From contig JBDKTA010000059.1 in NCBI GenBank assembly GCA_039680605.1, positions 1 to 61,997 on the forward strand: a stretch of 61,997 nucleotides of DNA, given 5' to 3'. Position 1 is the first letter of the stretch. The number at the start of each line of letters is the position of its first letter. Made by a program: the position numbers and the translations under genes. This DNA comes from Planctomycetaceae bacterium (GTDB taxonomy: Bacteria > Planctomycetota > Phycisphaerae > SM23-33). Under the pieces are notes generated by a model. It worked only from the letters and a program-made list of their open reading frames with translations. It searched no databases and was not told the DNA's origin. Positions 1 to 6,410 of this stretch are shown here, in pieces.

Positions 1-51
1 GTCGCACATTGCCAACACACGCTTACGTAAATCCATTGAGTATGCTTTCAT
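1..51 (-). CDS. IS630-family transposase, N-terminal fragment cut by window edge
   Basis: Seventeen codons read leftward from an ATG at 51-49 and run off the window. They translate to MKAYSMDLRKRVLAMCD, which resembles the opening of IS630/Tc1-mariner transposases (the helix-turn-helix domain starts with Y-S-x-D-L-R-x-R-V). A strong ribosome binding site (GGAGG) lies seven bases upstream of the ATG on the minus strand. The rest of the protein, including the DDE catalytic domain, is outside the window. Only the N-terminus supports the call, so a related helix-turn-helix protein is possible, but the exact junction of this element with a repeat at the TA at 124-125 fits IS630 target choice. Confidence 0.65.
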   Translation of the reverse strand, partial: MKAYSMDLRKRVLAMCD

Positions 52-123
52 TTCAAGCCTCCATGCTTGACCCAAGCATACACAACTTCTTCAGAGGGCG
101 CTAGATGTGTTCGTGACTTGCTC
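1..123 (-). mobile_element. One end of an IS630-like insertion sequence
   Basis: The stretch from the window edge to about 123 holds the 5' end of a transposase gene and its leader. At 124-125 the sequence becomes, without any gap, the inside of a family A repeat that elsewhere in this window has about 15 further bases on this side. The join falls on a TA dinucleotide, the target that IS630/mariner elements use and duplicate. I therefore place the element boundary at 123/124. The other end and its terminal inverted repeat are outside the window. Confidence 0.55.
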
Positions 124-192
124 TAGCTGCCGCTTTTGGAGTCGTTCGGTACCGAGAAACTCTTAAAGCGGCAGCTCAGGCTGCCGCACTCC
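124..192. repeat. Family A palindromic repeat, copy 1, truncated on the left
   Basis: Matches the four complete family A copies (14110, 16726, 24278, 33433) from the sequence TAGCTGCCGCTTTT to the right end CCGCACTCC. The outer left half (GGAGTGCGGCAGCCT in other copies) is missing and replaced by the IS630-like sequence. The right hairpin is GCGGCAGC-TCAG-GCTGCCGC. Confidence 0.85.
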
Positions 193-201
193 ATAAACGA
201 C

Positions 202-237
202 CGGCCGCGCCGGGGACGTTGGTCCCAGGCGCGGCCG
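202..237 (-). terminator. Hairpin downstream of the PEP-CTERM gene
   Basis: A ten-base stem (CGGCCGCGCC at 202-211 with GGCGCGGCCG at 228-237) encloses a smaller nested stem. It lies 28 bases past the stop codon of the leftward PEP-CTERM gene, so it could end that transcript. The run of T that follows on the minus strand is short, so it may instead be another dispersed hairpin. Confidence 0.45.
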
Positions 238-265
238 TGTTTGGCTGCACTCTCTCGAACAGGTA

Positions 266-1039
266 CTACGAGCGTTTCCTGCGGACGATCACGCCCACCG
301 CGCCCAGAACCAGCAGGCTCATCGTCGCCGGCTCGGGGATGATGTCGCCGTATTGGAGATTGTCCATGCGGGTGGCGCCGCCGCCGAAGCTGGCGTAGAG
401 CGCGCCCAAGGCATCCAGAGAGGCTTGCCGCGCGGCCGCGTCGGCGCCGGCGATGTTCATTGACTTGTTATCCAACTCCATGCCCGTGACAGCGGCGCCG
501 GCCGTTACGTCGTAGGCAGACAACGTGGCCGTGTTGGCGGCAACGTCAATAGCAATGGTCACCTCGTACCAGTGGTCGCGGATAAAACTGTACGTGCTGT
601 TATAGACGGCTCCCGTGGCAGAAAAGAGCTGGAACTTCGTGGTCGTGCTGTTGCCGCCGCTGTCGCCAAAGCCGATGCCCATCGCCCCCGACGTGAAATC
701 GTAGGATCGGATCTGGCAGACTTCAGAGTTCGCCCCTGATCGCAAGAGCCAACTTACGGTAATCGTGTTATCGGAGCGGATGATGTCCGTATCGTCGCGG
801 CGTGCGTAACCGCGGTTGGTGTTGAGCGAGCCCATCGTATACGCCGATCCGTCTGGCCCGGTGAAAGCGATGATCCCGGCGTCAGGGTTGGGCGAGCTAT
901 GGGCAACCCATCCATCCTGTCCTTCGATCGCGCCGGTATGATAGTCCGGCGTCTCAAACGTCAAAGTGGCCGCCTGGGCCGCTCCCGCCAATGCCAATAT
1001 CCCTGCCACCGCCAGAATTGCCCGTGTCGCTGTTTTCAT
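266..1039 (-). CDS. PEP-CTERM sorting domain protein (exported, function unknown)
   Basis: This 257-residue protein has a signal peptide (residues 1-23: K/R-containing start, hydrophobic core, AQA cleavage site) and ends with the PEP-CTERM tripartite signal: PEPATMSLLVLGAV followed by a short hydrophobic segment and RRKR. Proteins with this tail are exported and processed at the cell envelope by an exosortase (EpsH/XrtA family), which is not encoded here. The mature part (about residues 25-230) is rich in Gly, Ala, Thr and Ser and looks like a beta-sandwich of the LamG/laminin or carbohydrate-binding kind, but I recognise no defined domain. The start is supported by AGAGGA seven bases upstream. 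It is transcribed away from the XylR-like regulator, and the two share a 190-base control region. Confidence 0.85.
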   Translation of the reverse strand: MKTATRAILAVAGILALAGAAQAATLTFETPDYHTGAIEGQDGWVAHSSPNPDAGIIAFTGPDGSAYTMGSLNTNRGYARRDDTDIIRSDNTITVSWLLRSGANSEVCQIRSYDFTSGAMGIGFGDSGGNSTTTKFQLFSATGAVYNSTYSFIRDHWYEVTIAIDVAANTATLSAYDVTAGAAVTGMELDNKSMNIAGADAAARQASLDALGALYASFGGGATRMDNLQYGDIIPEPATMSLLVLGAVGVIVRRKRS

Positions 1040-1163
1040 TTTCTATTCCTCTTTCTTGACCGAAGGTGCCTGTCTCGGATGCAAACAGAAGCCTTGGAAG
1101 CCGACCGGTCTTCACGGCCGCTAATGTCACCGCATGTTACCACGCCTCGCCGAATCGACAATG

Positions 1164-1210
1164 GCGTTTTGCGACTTAGATCTTGCGTTTTGCGAACCTT
1201 GCAGTATGAT
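1164..1210 (+). promoter_or_regulatory. Promoter of the XylR-like regulator with a direct-repeat operator
   Basis: A plausible sigma-70 promoter is TTGCGT (1183-1188), a 16-base spacer and TATGAT (1205-1210). It overlaps two exact copies of GCGTTTTGCGA at 1164-1174 and 1185-1195, whose starts are 21 bases apart. Direct repeats spaced by two helix turns are the usual operator form of AraC/XylR proteins. The site lies between the PEP-CTERM gene and the regulator, so one bound dimer could act on both. Assignment of the operator to this regulator is inference. Confidence 0.5.
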
Positions 1211-1229
1211 GGTCTGGCGAGGCAAAATC

Positions 1230-2357
1230 ATGCTTGCCAGGCAGTTCAAGATCGTCTTGTTCGCGCACGGTAATTTGGATTACCTGCGCCGCGTGCTGTT
1301 GGGGGTGCGGGCCTTTGCCTCGCTCCAGCCGCAATGGACCCTGCATGTCTGCCCGCCCACGGCCGCGGGACTGGACGAGGCGCGGCGGCTGGCCCCGGAC
1401 GGACTGATCGCCAGTTGGTTTGACGTGCCGCTGGAGGATGTGCTGGCCCTGAAACTCCCGACGGTGCTGGCGCTGACCTACGAACACCACAGCCGCCGCG
1501 TCACGTGGGTCGGCTGCGACCATGCCGCCGCGGGCGAACTGGCGGCCAGATACTTCCTCAAGCGAGGCTTTCGGGTGCTCACCGCAGTGGCCACCGAGTC
1601 TCACCCCTCGATTACCCGTTGGGACGGCTTTGAGCGAGCCGCCAGGCGCGCGGGCGTGCAGGCGGCGCGGTATGCCGGTCCCGCCGGACCGGGCCTGGCC
1701 CAGTGGCTGGTCGATCTACCTAAACCCGCCGCCGTCTACGTCGCCATCACCGATCTGGCCGGACCGGCGGCCGAGGCGTGCCAGGCCGCCGGCATCGACG
1801 TGCCGGGACAAGTCGCCATCCTCAGCGGCGGCAGCGATCAGTTCGTCTGTGAGATGACCGAGCCGCCCCTGTCGGCGGTTGACTTCCCCTACGAGAAACT
1901 CGGCCGCACCGCCGCGGCCATGCTCGACCGCATGATGCGTCACCCCAACCGCCCGGCGCCCAGGCCCGTCCTCATGCGCGACTTCCTCGTCGTTACGCGC
2001 CGCTCGACCGACGTCATTGCCACGGAGGACGCGGACGTCCGCACGGCCGTGACGTACATCCGCGAGCACTACGGCCGAGCCTTGAGCGTTCCGGAGATTG
2101 CGGAACGGACGTCATTGGGGCGACGGGCGCTGGAGAAGCGTTTCCGCCTCGCGCTGGGGCGGACCGTCCTGTCGGAGATTCAGTTCGTTCGCCTGGAGGC
2201 CGTCAAGCTGCTGCTTCGCAACACGCACCTGCCCATGCACGCCGTCGCCGGCCACTGCGGATTCCCCACGCCCGAGCGCATGTGCCTGGTCTTCCGCGCC
2301 GCCGAGGGCATGACTCCCACGCTCTACCGCCAGCGTTTCTCAACCGGCGGCGTTTGA
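1230..2357 (+). CDS. XylR-like transcriptional regulator (sugar-binding domain plus AraC helix-turn-helix)
   Basis: The 375-residue protein has a LacI/periplasmic-binding-type sensor domain (about residues 1-270; GCDHAAAGELAARYFLKRGF and AILSGGSDQFVCEMTEPPLS are typical strand-helix signatures) and a C-terminal AraC-type DNA-binding domain (about 280-375; VPEIAERTSLGRRALEKRF and HCGFPTPERMCLVFRAAEGM). This is the architecture of E. coli XylR, a sugar-sensing activator. The reading frame is open from 1134, but the ATG at 1230 has GAGG seven bases upstream, begins the usual fold, and lies downstream of the likely promoter. It probably senses a monosaccharide and controls itself and perhaps the divergent PEP-CTERM gene. 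The ligand cannot be read from the sequence. Confidence 0.88.
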   Translation: MLARQFKIVLFAHGNLDYLRRVLLGVRAFASLQPQWTLHVCPPTAAGLDEARRLAPDGLIASWFDVPLEDVLALKLPTVLALTYEHHSRRVTWVGCDHAAAGELAARYFLKRGFRVLTAVATESHPSITRWDGFERAARRAGVQAARYAGPAGPGLAQWLVDLPKPAAVYVAITDLAGPAAEACQAAGIDVPGQVAILSGGSDQFVCEMTEPPLSAVDFPYEKLGRTAAAMLDRMMRHPNRPAPRPVLMRDFLVVTRRSTDVIATEDADVRTAVTYIREHYGRALSVPEIAERTSLGRRALEKRFRLALGRTVLSEIQFVRLEAVKLLLRNTHLPMHAVAGHCGFPTPERMCLVFRAAEGMTPTLYRQRFSTGGV

Positions 2358-2440
2358 TATCGGCGGGAATCCGCATCCGACATCCGCAATGCGACATCCG
2401 AGGACTCGATCGTCCGGGAGAAATTAATTATCCCCAACGC

Positions 2441-2469
2441 TTGACATATCGACGTATCGCGATATATTA
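2441..2469 (+). promoter_or_regulatory. Promoter and overlapping operator of the ArsR-type repressor
   Basis: A perfect -35 box TTGACA (2441-2446), a 17-base spacer and ATATTA (2464-2469) make a strong sigma-70 promoter; it stands out as AT-rich in GC-rich DNA. An inverted repeat ATATCG (2446-2451) with CGATAT (2460-2465) spans the spacer and the -10 box. ArsR-family repressors bind such inverted repeats over their own promoters, so autoregulation is likely. Confidence 0.7.
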
Positions 2470-2494
2470 ATATGTAAAGAGTACGAGGAATAAC

Positions 2495-2836
2495 GTGGCG
2501 AGCCCGGCAAGAAATCCTAAACGCCCCCCGCAGGCCCAACTGCTGCCGATGACGTTTCTGCACGAGACGGCCGAGTGCCTGCGCCTGATGGCCCACCCGG
2601 TCCGCCTGGCCATCGCCGACCTGCTCTCCCACGGCGACCTGCCGGTGTACGAGATCGCCCAGCGGCTCGACCTGCCCCCCAGCCAGGCCTGCGACCACCT
2701 GCGCCGCATGCAGCGGGTGGGGCTGCTGGCCAGCCGCCGCCGCGGACGCACCGTCTATTACCGAATCGCCGCCCCCCAGGTGAACCACCTGCTGGGCTGC
2801 ATCCGTAAAACCCGAAGCTGCGCAATAGCACAATGA
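2495..2836 (+). CDS. ArsR-family repressor, candidate persulfide sensor
   Basis: The 113-residue protein is a single winged helix-turn-helix of the ArsR/SmtB family: MAHPVRLAIADLLSHGDLPV, then IAQRLDLPPSQACDHLRRM as helix-turn-helix, then the wing RRRGRTVYYRI. It starts at GTG 2495, preceded by GAGGAA. The arsenic motif ELCVCDL is absent. Cysteines lie at 28, 66, 102 and 109. In SqrR and BigR, ArsR-type sensors of sulfide and persulfide, a cysteine pair on different helices forms a polysulfide bridge. The next gene encodes a persulfide-handling fusion enzyme, so I infer a sulfane-sulfur sensor controlling it. Metal sensing is the main alternative. Confidence 0.85.
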   Translation: MASPARNPKRPPQAQLLPMTFLHETAECLRLMAHPVRLAIADLLSHGDLPVYEIAQRLDLPPSQACDHLRRMQRVGLLASRRRGRTVYYRIAAPQVNHLLGCIRKTRSCAIAQ

Positions 2837-2862
2837 CGGCAGGGGCAGGCCTGGAGGGATGC

Positions 2863-2973
2863 CCGGGTGCCGTGGCGGGAGGGCGAAGCCCGACAGCCAC
2901 GATCCCTGGAAGTCCAATGCGTTCGGGGATCGTGGCTCTCCGGGCCTTCGGCCCTGCGCGCCACGGCACCCGG
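2863..2973. repeat. Nested palindrome (family J) between repressor and sulfur fusion gene
   Basis: The outer arms CCGGGTGCCGTGGCG (2863-2877) and CGCCACGGCACCCGG (2959-2973) are perfectly complementary over 15 bases. Inside are three further hairpins: GGGCGAAGCCC near 2881, GCCACGATCCC with GGGATCGTGGC (about 2895-2936), and GGGCCTTCGGCCC. A short ATGG-rich stretch (family G, about 2986-3040) follows before the gene. It leaves no T run, so it is not a typical terminator. Confidence 0.75.
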
Positions 2974-3068
2974 CGCAATAACGGAATGGCGGATGGACGG
3001 GTGGTAGATGAATGGATGTTTGGTTGGATGGACGAATGGCACCCCTTGAGATACCTGAGGAAAAGGCT

Positions 3069-5570
3069 ATGTCAGACAAGAAACGCATCGTGATCGTCGG
3101 CGGCGTGGCGGGCGGGGCCTCGGCGGCCGCCCGGGCCAGAAGGCTCAGCGAAGACGCCGAAATCATCCTCATCGAGCGCGGGCAGTACGTGTCCTTCGCC
3201 AATTGCGGGTTGCCGTACTATCTCGGCGGGCGCATCGCCGACCGCTCGCGGTTGCTGGTGGCCACGGCCGCGGGGCTGCGGAAACGATTCCGCATCGACG
3301 TGCGGACGCAGACGGAAGTGCTGCGCATCGACCGCCCGGGCAAGAAGGTCGCCGTGCGGACGCCCGAGGGCGCCGAACAAGTCATCGAGTACGACGCGCT
3401 GGTGCTCTCGCCGGGCGCCGCCCCCGTGCGCCCGCCCGTGCCGGGTTTCGACCACCCGCGCGTCTTCACGCTGCGAAACATGGCCGACATCGACTGCATC
3501 AAGGAATACGTCGACACCCACAAGCCGCGCAAGGCCGCCGTCATCGGAGCTGGATACATCGGCCTGGAGATGACCGAAGCCTTCCGCGAGTTGAAGGTCG
3601 ACGTGGTGCTGGTGGAATTGATGGACCAGGTCTTCGGCCCTATCGACCCGGAGATGGCGGCGCCGCTGGCCGAGCATATCGCCTCGCACGGCGTGGACCT
3701 GCGCCTGGGCACCAGCGTTCAGCGCGTCGATGACGACGCGGGCAAACCGGTCCTGGCCCTGTCGACGGGGGAGAAGACCCCGGTCGACCTGGCGATCCTG
3801 GCCATCGGCGTGCGCCCCGAAACGACGCTGGCCGTCCAGGCCGGGCTCAAGATCGGGCCCACCGGCGGGATCGCCGTCGACGAGCACATGCGCACCAGCG
3901 ACGCCGACATCTACGCCGTCGGCGACGTCGTCGAAGTGACGCACCTGGTCGGAGGCGGCGCGGCGCTGATCCCGCTGGCCGGTCCGGCCAACCGCCAGGG
4001 ACGCATCGCCGCCGACAACATCTTCGGCCGCGACAGCCGATACCGCAAAACCCAGGGCACCAGCATCTGCAAAGTGTTCGACCTGGCCGTGGGCATGACG
4101 GGCCTGAGCGAGAAGGCCCTCAAAAAGGCCGCTACGCCCTATGAAAAAGTCTACGTGCACCCGTCGTCGCACGCGGGCTACTATCCCGGCGCGCACACGC
4201 TGTCGCTCAAGCTGCTGTTCGACCCGGCCGACGGGCGGATCCTCGGCGCCCAGGCGGTCGGGGCCGCCGGCGTCGATAAGCGCATCGACGTGCTGGCCAC
4301 GGCGCTGCGGGCGGGGATGACGGTGTTCGACCTGCAGGACCTCGAACTGTGTTACGCCCCGCCGTTCGGCTCGGCCAAGGACCCGGTCAACTACGCGGGG
4401 TTTGTCGCGGCCAACGCCCTCAAGGGCGACGTGGCGCTGTGCCACTACGCTGACGTGGCGGCTCCGCGCGGCGATCAGATGCTTTTGGACGTGCGCACGC
4501 CGGAGGAGGTTCGCGGCGGCACCATCGCGGCGGCGGCGAACATCCCGCTGGACGATCTGCGCGAGCGGCTGAGCGAACTGCCTCGCGACAAGGAAATCCT
4601 GGCCTTCTGCAAGGTTGGCCTGCGCGGCTACCTCGCCTGCCGCATCCTCAAACAGCACGGCTTCGCCTGCCGAAACCTCAGCGGCGGGTACACGACGTAC
4701 AAGGCCTTCACCCGCGCCCTGGCGCACGATGACGTCGCGCCCGAGCGAACGAGCGCCAGCGATACCGGCGCCGAACCAAGCGGTGGCACAGCCTTTCCAG
4801 GCTGTGACACAGGCTCGAAAGCCTGTGCCACCCAGGCCGCCAATGTCGTCAAAACCATCGACGCCTGCGGTCTGCAGTGCCCCGGACCGATCATGAGGCT
4901 GCGCACGGCCGTCGACGAGCTGTCGGAAGGCCAGTCCGTCAGCATCCGCGCCAGCGACACGGCCTTTGCCGGCGACGTGCCCGCCTGGTGCGCCAGCACG
5001 GGCAACCGCCTGGTGTCCCTGGTGCGCGACACCGGCTATGTCGTCGCGACGGTGGAGAAGCGCCTGGCGGCGCAGCCGGCGCCGTCGGCAGGGGGCTGCG
5101 GCAAAGGCAAGACGATCGTCGTTTTCAGCGACGACTTCGACAAGGCCATCGCCGCGTTCATCATCGCCAACGGCGCCGCTTCGATGGGCAGCGACGTGAC
5201 GATGTTCTTCACGTTCTGGGGCCTCAACGTGCTTCGCAGGGACGGCGCCGTCAAAGTCCGCAAGACGCTCGTCGAGCGGATGTTCGGGTGGATGATGCCC
5301 CGCGGGGCCGGCAAGCTCAAGCTCTCGAAGATGCACATGGCCGGCATGGGCAAGGCCATGATCGCCGGCATCATGAAGAAGAAGAACGTACTGTCGCTGC
5401 CGGAGTTGATCGCCGCCGCCCGGGCTGCGGGGGTCAAGATGGTCGCCTGCACGATGTCGATGGACCTGATGGGCATCAAGCAGGAAGAGCTGATCGACGG
5501 CGTCGCGGCCGGCGGCGTGGCGATGTATCTCCAGACGGCAGAGCAGGGCGGGGTGAATCTGTTTATTTGA
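3069..5570 (+). CDS. CoA-disulfide reductase / rhodanese / TusA / DsrE-like fusion protein
   Basis: The protein has 833 residues and four domains. Residues 1-450 are a pyridine nucleotide-disulfide oxidoreductase: FAD motif IVGGVAGGASAAARARR, redox motif FANCGLPYYLGG with Cys46, and NAD motif VIGAGYIGLEM. This is the CoA-disulfide/persulfide reductase type. Residues 465-560 are a rhodanese with Cys514 (AFCKVGLRG). Residues 592-665 are TusA/SirA with C-G-L-Q-C-P-x-P (Cys600, Cys604). Residues 678-833 are DsrE/DsrF-like. The start is ATG 3069 with GAGGAAAAGG upstream. The enzyme should reduce or relay sulfane sulfur in the cytoplasm. It follows the ArsR-type gene. The linker at residues 575-588 is encoded by a palindromic repeat (4792-4832). 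Confidence 0.92.
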   Translation: MSDKKRIVIVGGVAGGASAAARARRLSEDAEIILIERGQYVSFANCGLPYYLGGRIADRSRLLVATAAGLRKRFRIDVRTQTEVLRIDRPGKKVAVRTPEGAEQVIEYDALVLSPGAAPVRPPVPGFDHPRVFTLRNMADIDCIKEYVDTHKPRKAAVIGAGYIGLEMTEAFRELKVDVVLVELMDQVFGPIDPEMAAPLAEHIASHGVDLRLGTSVQRVDDDAGKPVLALSTGEKTPVDLAILAIGVRPETTLAVQAGLKIGPTGGIAVDEHMRTSDADIYAVGDVVEVTHLVGGGAALIPLAGPANRQGRIAADNIFGRDSRYRKTQGTSICKVFDLAVGMTGLSEKALKKAATPYEKVYVHPSSHAGYYPGAHTLSLKLLFDPADGRILGAQAVGAAGVDKRIDVLATALRAGMTVFDLQDLELCYAPPFGSAKDPVNYAGFVAANALKGDVALCHYADVAAPRGDQMLLDVRTPEEVRGGTIAAAANIPLDDLRERLSELPRDKEILAFCKVGLRGYLACRILKQHGFACRNLSGGYTTYKAFTRALAHDDVAPERTSASDTGAEPSGGTAFPGCDTGSKACATQAANVVKTIDACGLQCPGPIMRLRTAVDELSEGQSVSIRASDTAFAGDVPAWCASTGNRLVSLVRDTGYVVATVEKRLAAQPAPSAGGCGKGKTIVVFSDDFDKAIAAFIIANGAASMGSDVTMFFTFWGLNVLRRDGAVKVRKTLVERMFGWMMPRGAGKLKLSKMHMAGMGKAMIAGIMKKKNVLSLPELIAAARAAGVKMVACTMSMDLMGIKQEELIDGVAAGGVAMYLQTAEQGGVNLFI
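4792..4832. repeat. Family N palindrome inserted in frame inside the sulfur fusion gene
   Basis: The ends GGTGGCACAG (4792-4801) and CTGTGCCACC (4823-4832) are a perfect ten-base inverted repeat. Inside are AGCCTTTCCAGGCT and AGGCTCGAAAGCCT. A related intergenic copy (CACAGGCTTTTGAGCCTGTG) is at 36215-36234. The insert encodes about 14 residues (GGTAFPGCDTGSKACAT) in the linker between the rhodanese and TusA domains and keeps the frame open. Confidence 0.8.
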
Positions 5571-5573
5571 AGC

Positions 5574-5645
5574 AGTAACCGGTAATCAGTAACCAGTAAT
5601 CGGTAATCAGAATCCGTAGCCGGTAGAGCGAAGCCGGTTATCGAA
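5574..5645. repeat. Family F low-complexity repeat (GTAATCAGT type)
   Basis: Direct copies of CAGTAACCGGTAATC-like words follow the fusion gene stop and end in CCGGTAGAGCGAAGCCGG, a hairpin. The same words, with an inverted partner, occur at 51104-51250. Confidence 0.7.
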
Positions 5646-5665
5646 GCGGATGGCGTGGCTATAAT
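5638..5665 (+). promoter_or_regulatory. Likely promoter of the DUF2231 gene
   Basis: A perfect TATAAT (5660-5665) lies 35 bases before the start codon, with a weak -35 candidate TTATCG (5638-5643) at 16 bases. The -35 box overlaps the end of the family F repeat. Confidence 0.45.
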
Positions 5666-5700
5666 TCCCCAGTTGGTTACCAACAAAAGGGGGGACGGCA

Positions 5701-6231
5701 ATGTCGACACCTGCCAGCATCGCCAAGCATCCGATTCACCCCATGCTGATCGCCTTTCCGATCGGCCTGTGGATCTTCAGCTTCATTTGCCTGCTGGTCT
5801 TCTGGAGAGGCGGGGCGGAGGCCTGGGAGACCGCCGCGATCTACTCGATGGGCGGGGGAATCTTCGGCGCTCTGGCCGCGGCGATCCCCGGACTGATCGA
5901 CCTGCTGGACATTCCGCCCAGCCGCGCCCGTACCAAAGGCATCTGGCACGGCGTGATCAACGTGGTTGCCTTGGTGATCTTCACGGCAGCGTTCTTCCTG
6001 CGAGGCGGAATGACCACCACGCAGTTCGTGCTGCTCTCGGCCGTCGGCGTGCTGCTGCTGTTCGTCAGCGGATGGCTGGGCGGCAGCATGGTGTACGTCC
6101 ACGGCGTGGGCGTCGAGTTCAAGGGCAAGGACGAGCGCCGGCAGCGCATGGACCAGCAGAAGGATCAGCCCGGCGAACCGGCGTCCGAGCAGCAAAAGCA
6201 GACCCGGCAGCGCGAGCCGGTTGAAGTGTAA
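5701..6231 (+). CDS. DUF2231 family membrane protein
   Basis: The 176-residue protein starts HPIHPMLIAFPIGLW, the hallmark of DUF2231 (a four-helix membrane protein of unknown function). Hydrophobic segments are near residues 17-34, 46-68, 80-100 and 106-124, then a charged Gln-rich tail (140-176) that is probably cytoplasmic. The start has an AAAGGGGGG ribosome binding site. Histidines in the first helix could bind metal or haem, and some family members are linked to respiration or haem metabolism. No role can be assigned here; its nearness to the sulfur fusion may be chance, since it has its own promoter. Confidence 0.85.
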   Translation: MSTPASIAKHPIHPMLIAFPIGLWIFSFICLLVFWRGGAEAWETAAIYSMGGGIFGALAAAIPGLIDLLDIPPSRARTKGIWHGVINVVALVIFTAAFFLRGGMTTTQFVLLSAVGVLLLFVSGWLGGSMVYVHGVGVEFKGKDERRQRMDQQKDQPGEPASEQQKQTRQREPVEV

Positions 6232-6286
6232 GGCCTTTCAGATCGCGCAAGCCTCGCGGCAGTCCCTGTCCGCTTCGACCAGACCC

Positions 6287-6313
6287 GTTAGCGGCGGGGC
6301 TTGCCCCGCGCGT
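6287..6313. repeat. Family B hairpin, single copy
   Basis: GTTAGCGG followed by the hairpin GCGGGGC-TT-GCCCCGC. It is a half-element compared with the two-hairpin forms at 41503 and 48056. It lies between the DUF2231 gene and the exporter operon. Confidence 0.8.
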
Positions 6314-6380
6314 TCAGGTCTGCGCCGATCACCCGTACGGCGCCTTCAGGCGGATGATTCTCTCCGGCGGCTGCAGTGCG

Positions 6381-6386
6381 TATAAT
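6381..6386 (+). promoter_or_regulatory. -10 box of the exporter operon
   Basis: A perfect TATAAT lies 25 bases upstream of the GTG start at 6411. The -35 region (TTCTCT at 6358) is weak. A start site near 6393 would give a short leader containing AAGGA, which supports GTG 6411 rather than the upstream ATG at 6354. Confidence 0.45.
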
Positions 6387-6410
6387 GCTCTCGCCTCTGA
6401 AGGATTTATC

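Noticed and set aside
3072-5336. Very long open frame on the strand opposite the sulfur fusion gene
   Set aside because: It mirrors the coding strand in GC-rich DNA, is rich in Arg, His, Gln and Gly without motifs, and has no ribosome binding site. The same holds for other long antisense frames, for example 7577-9106, 9979-11460 and 16855-18984.
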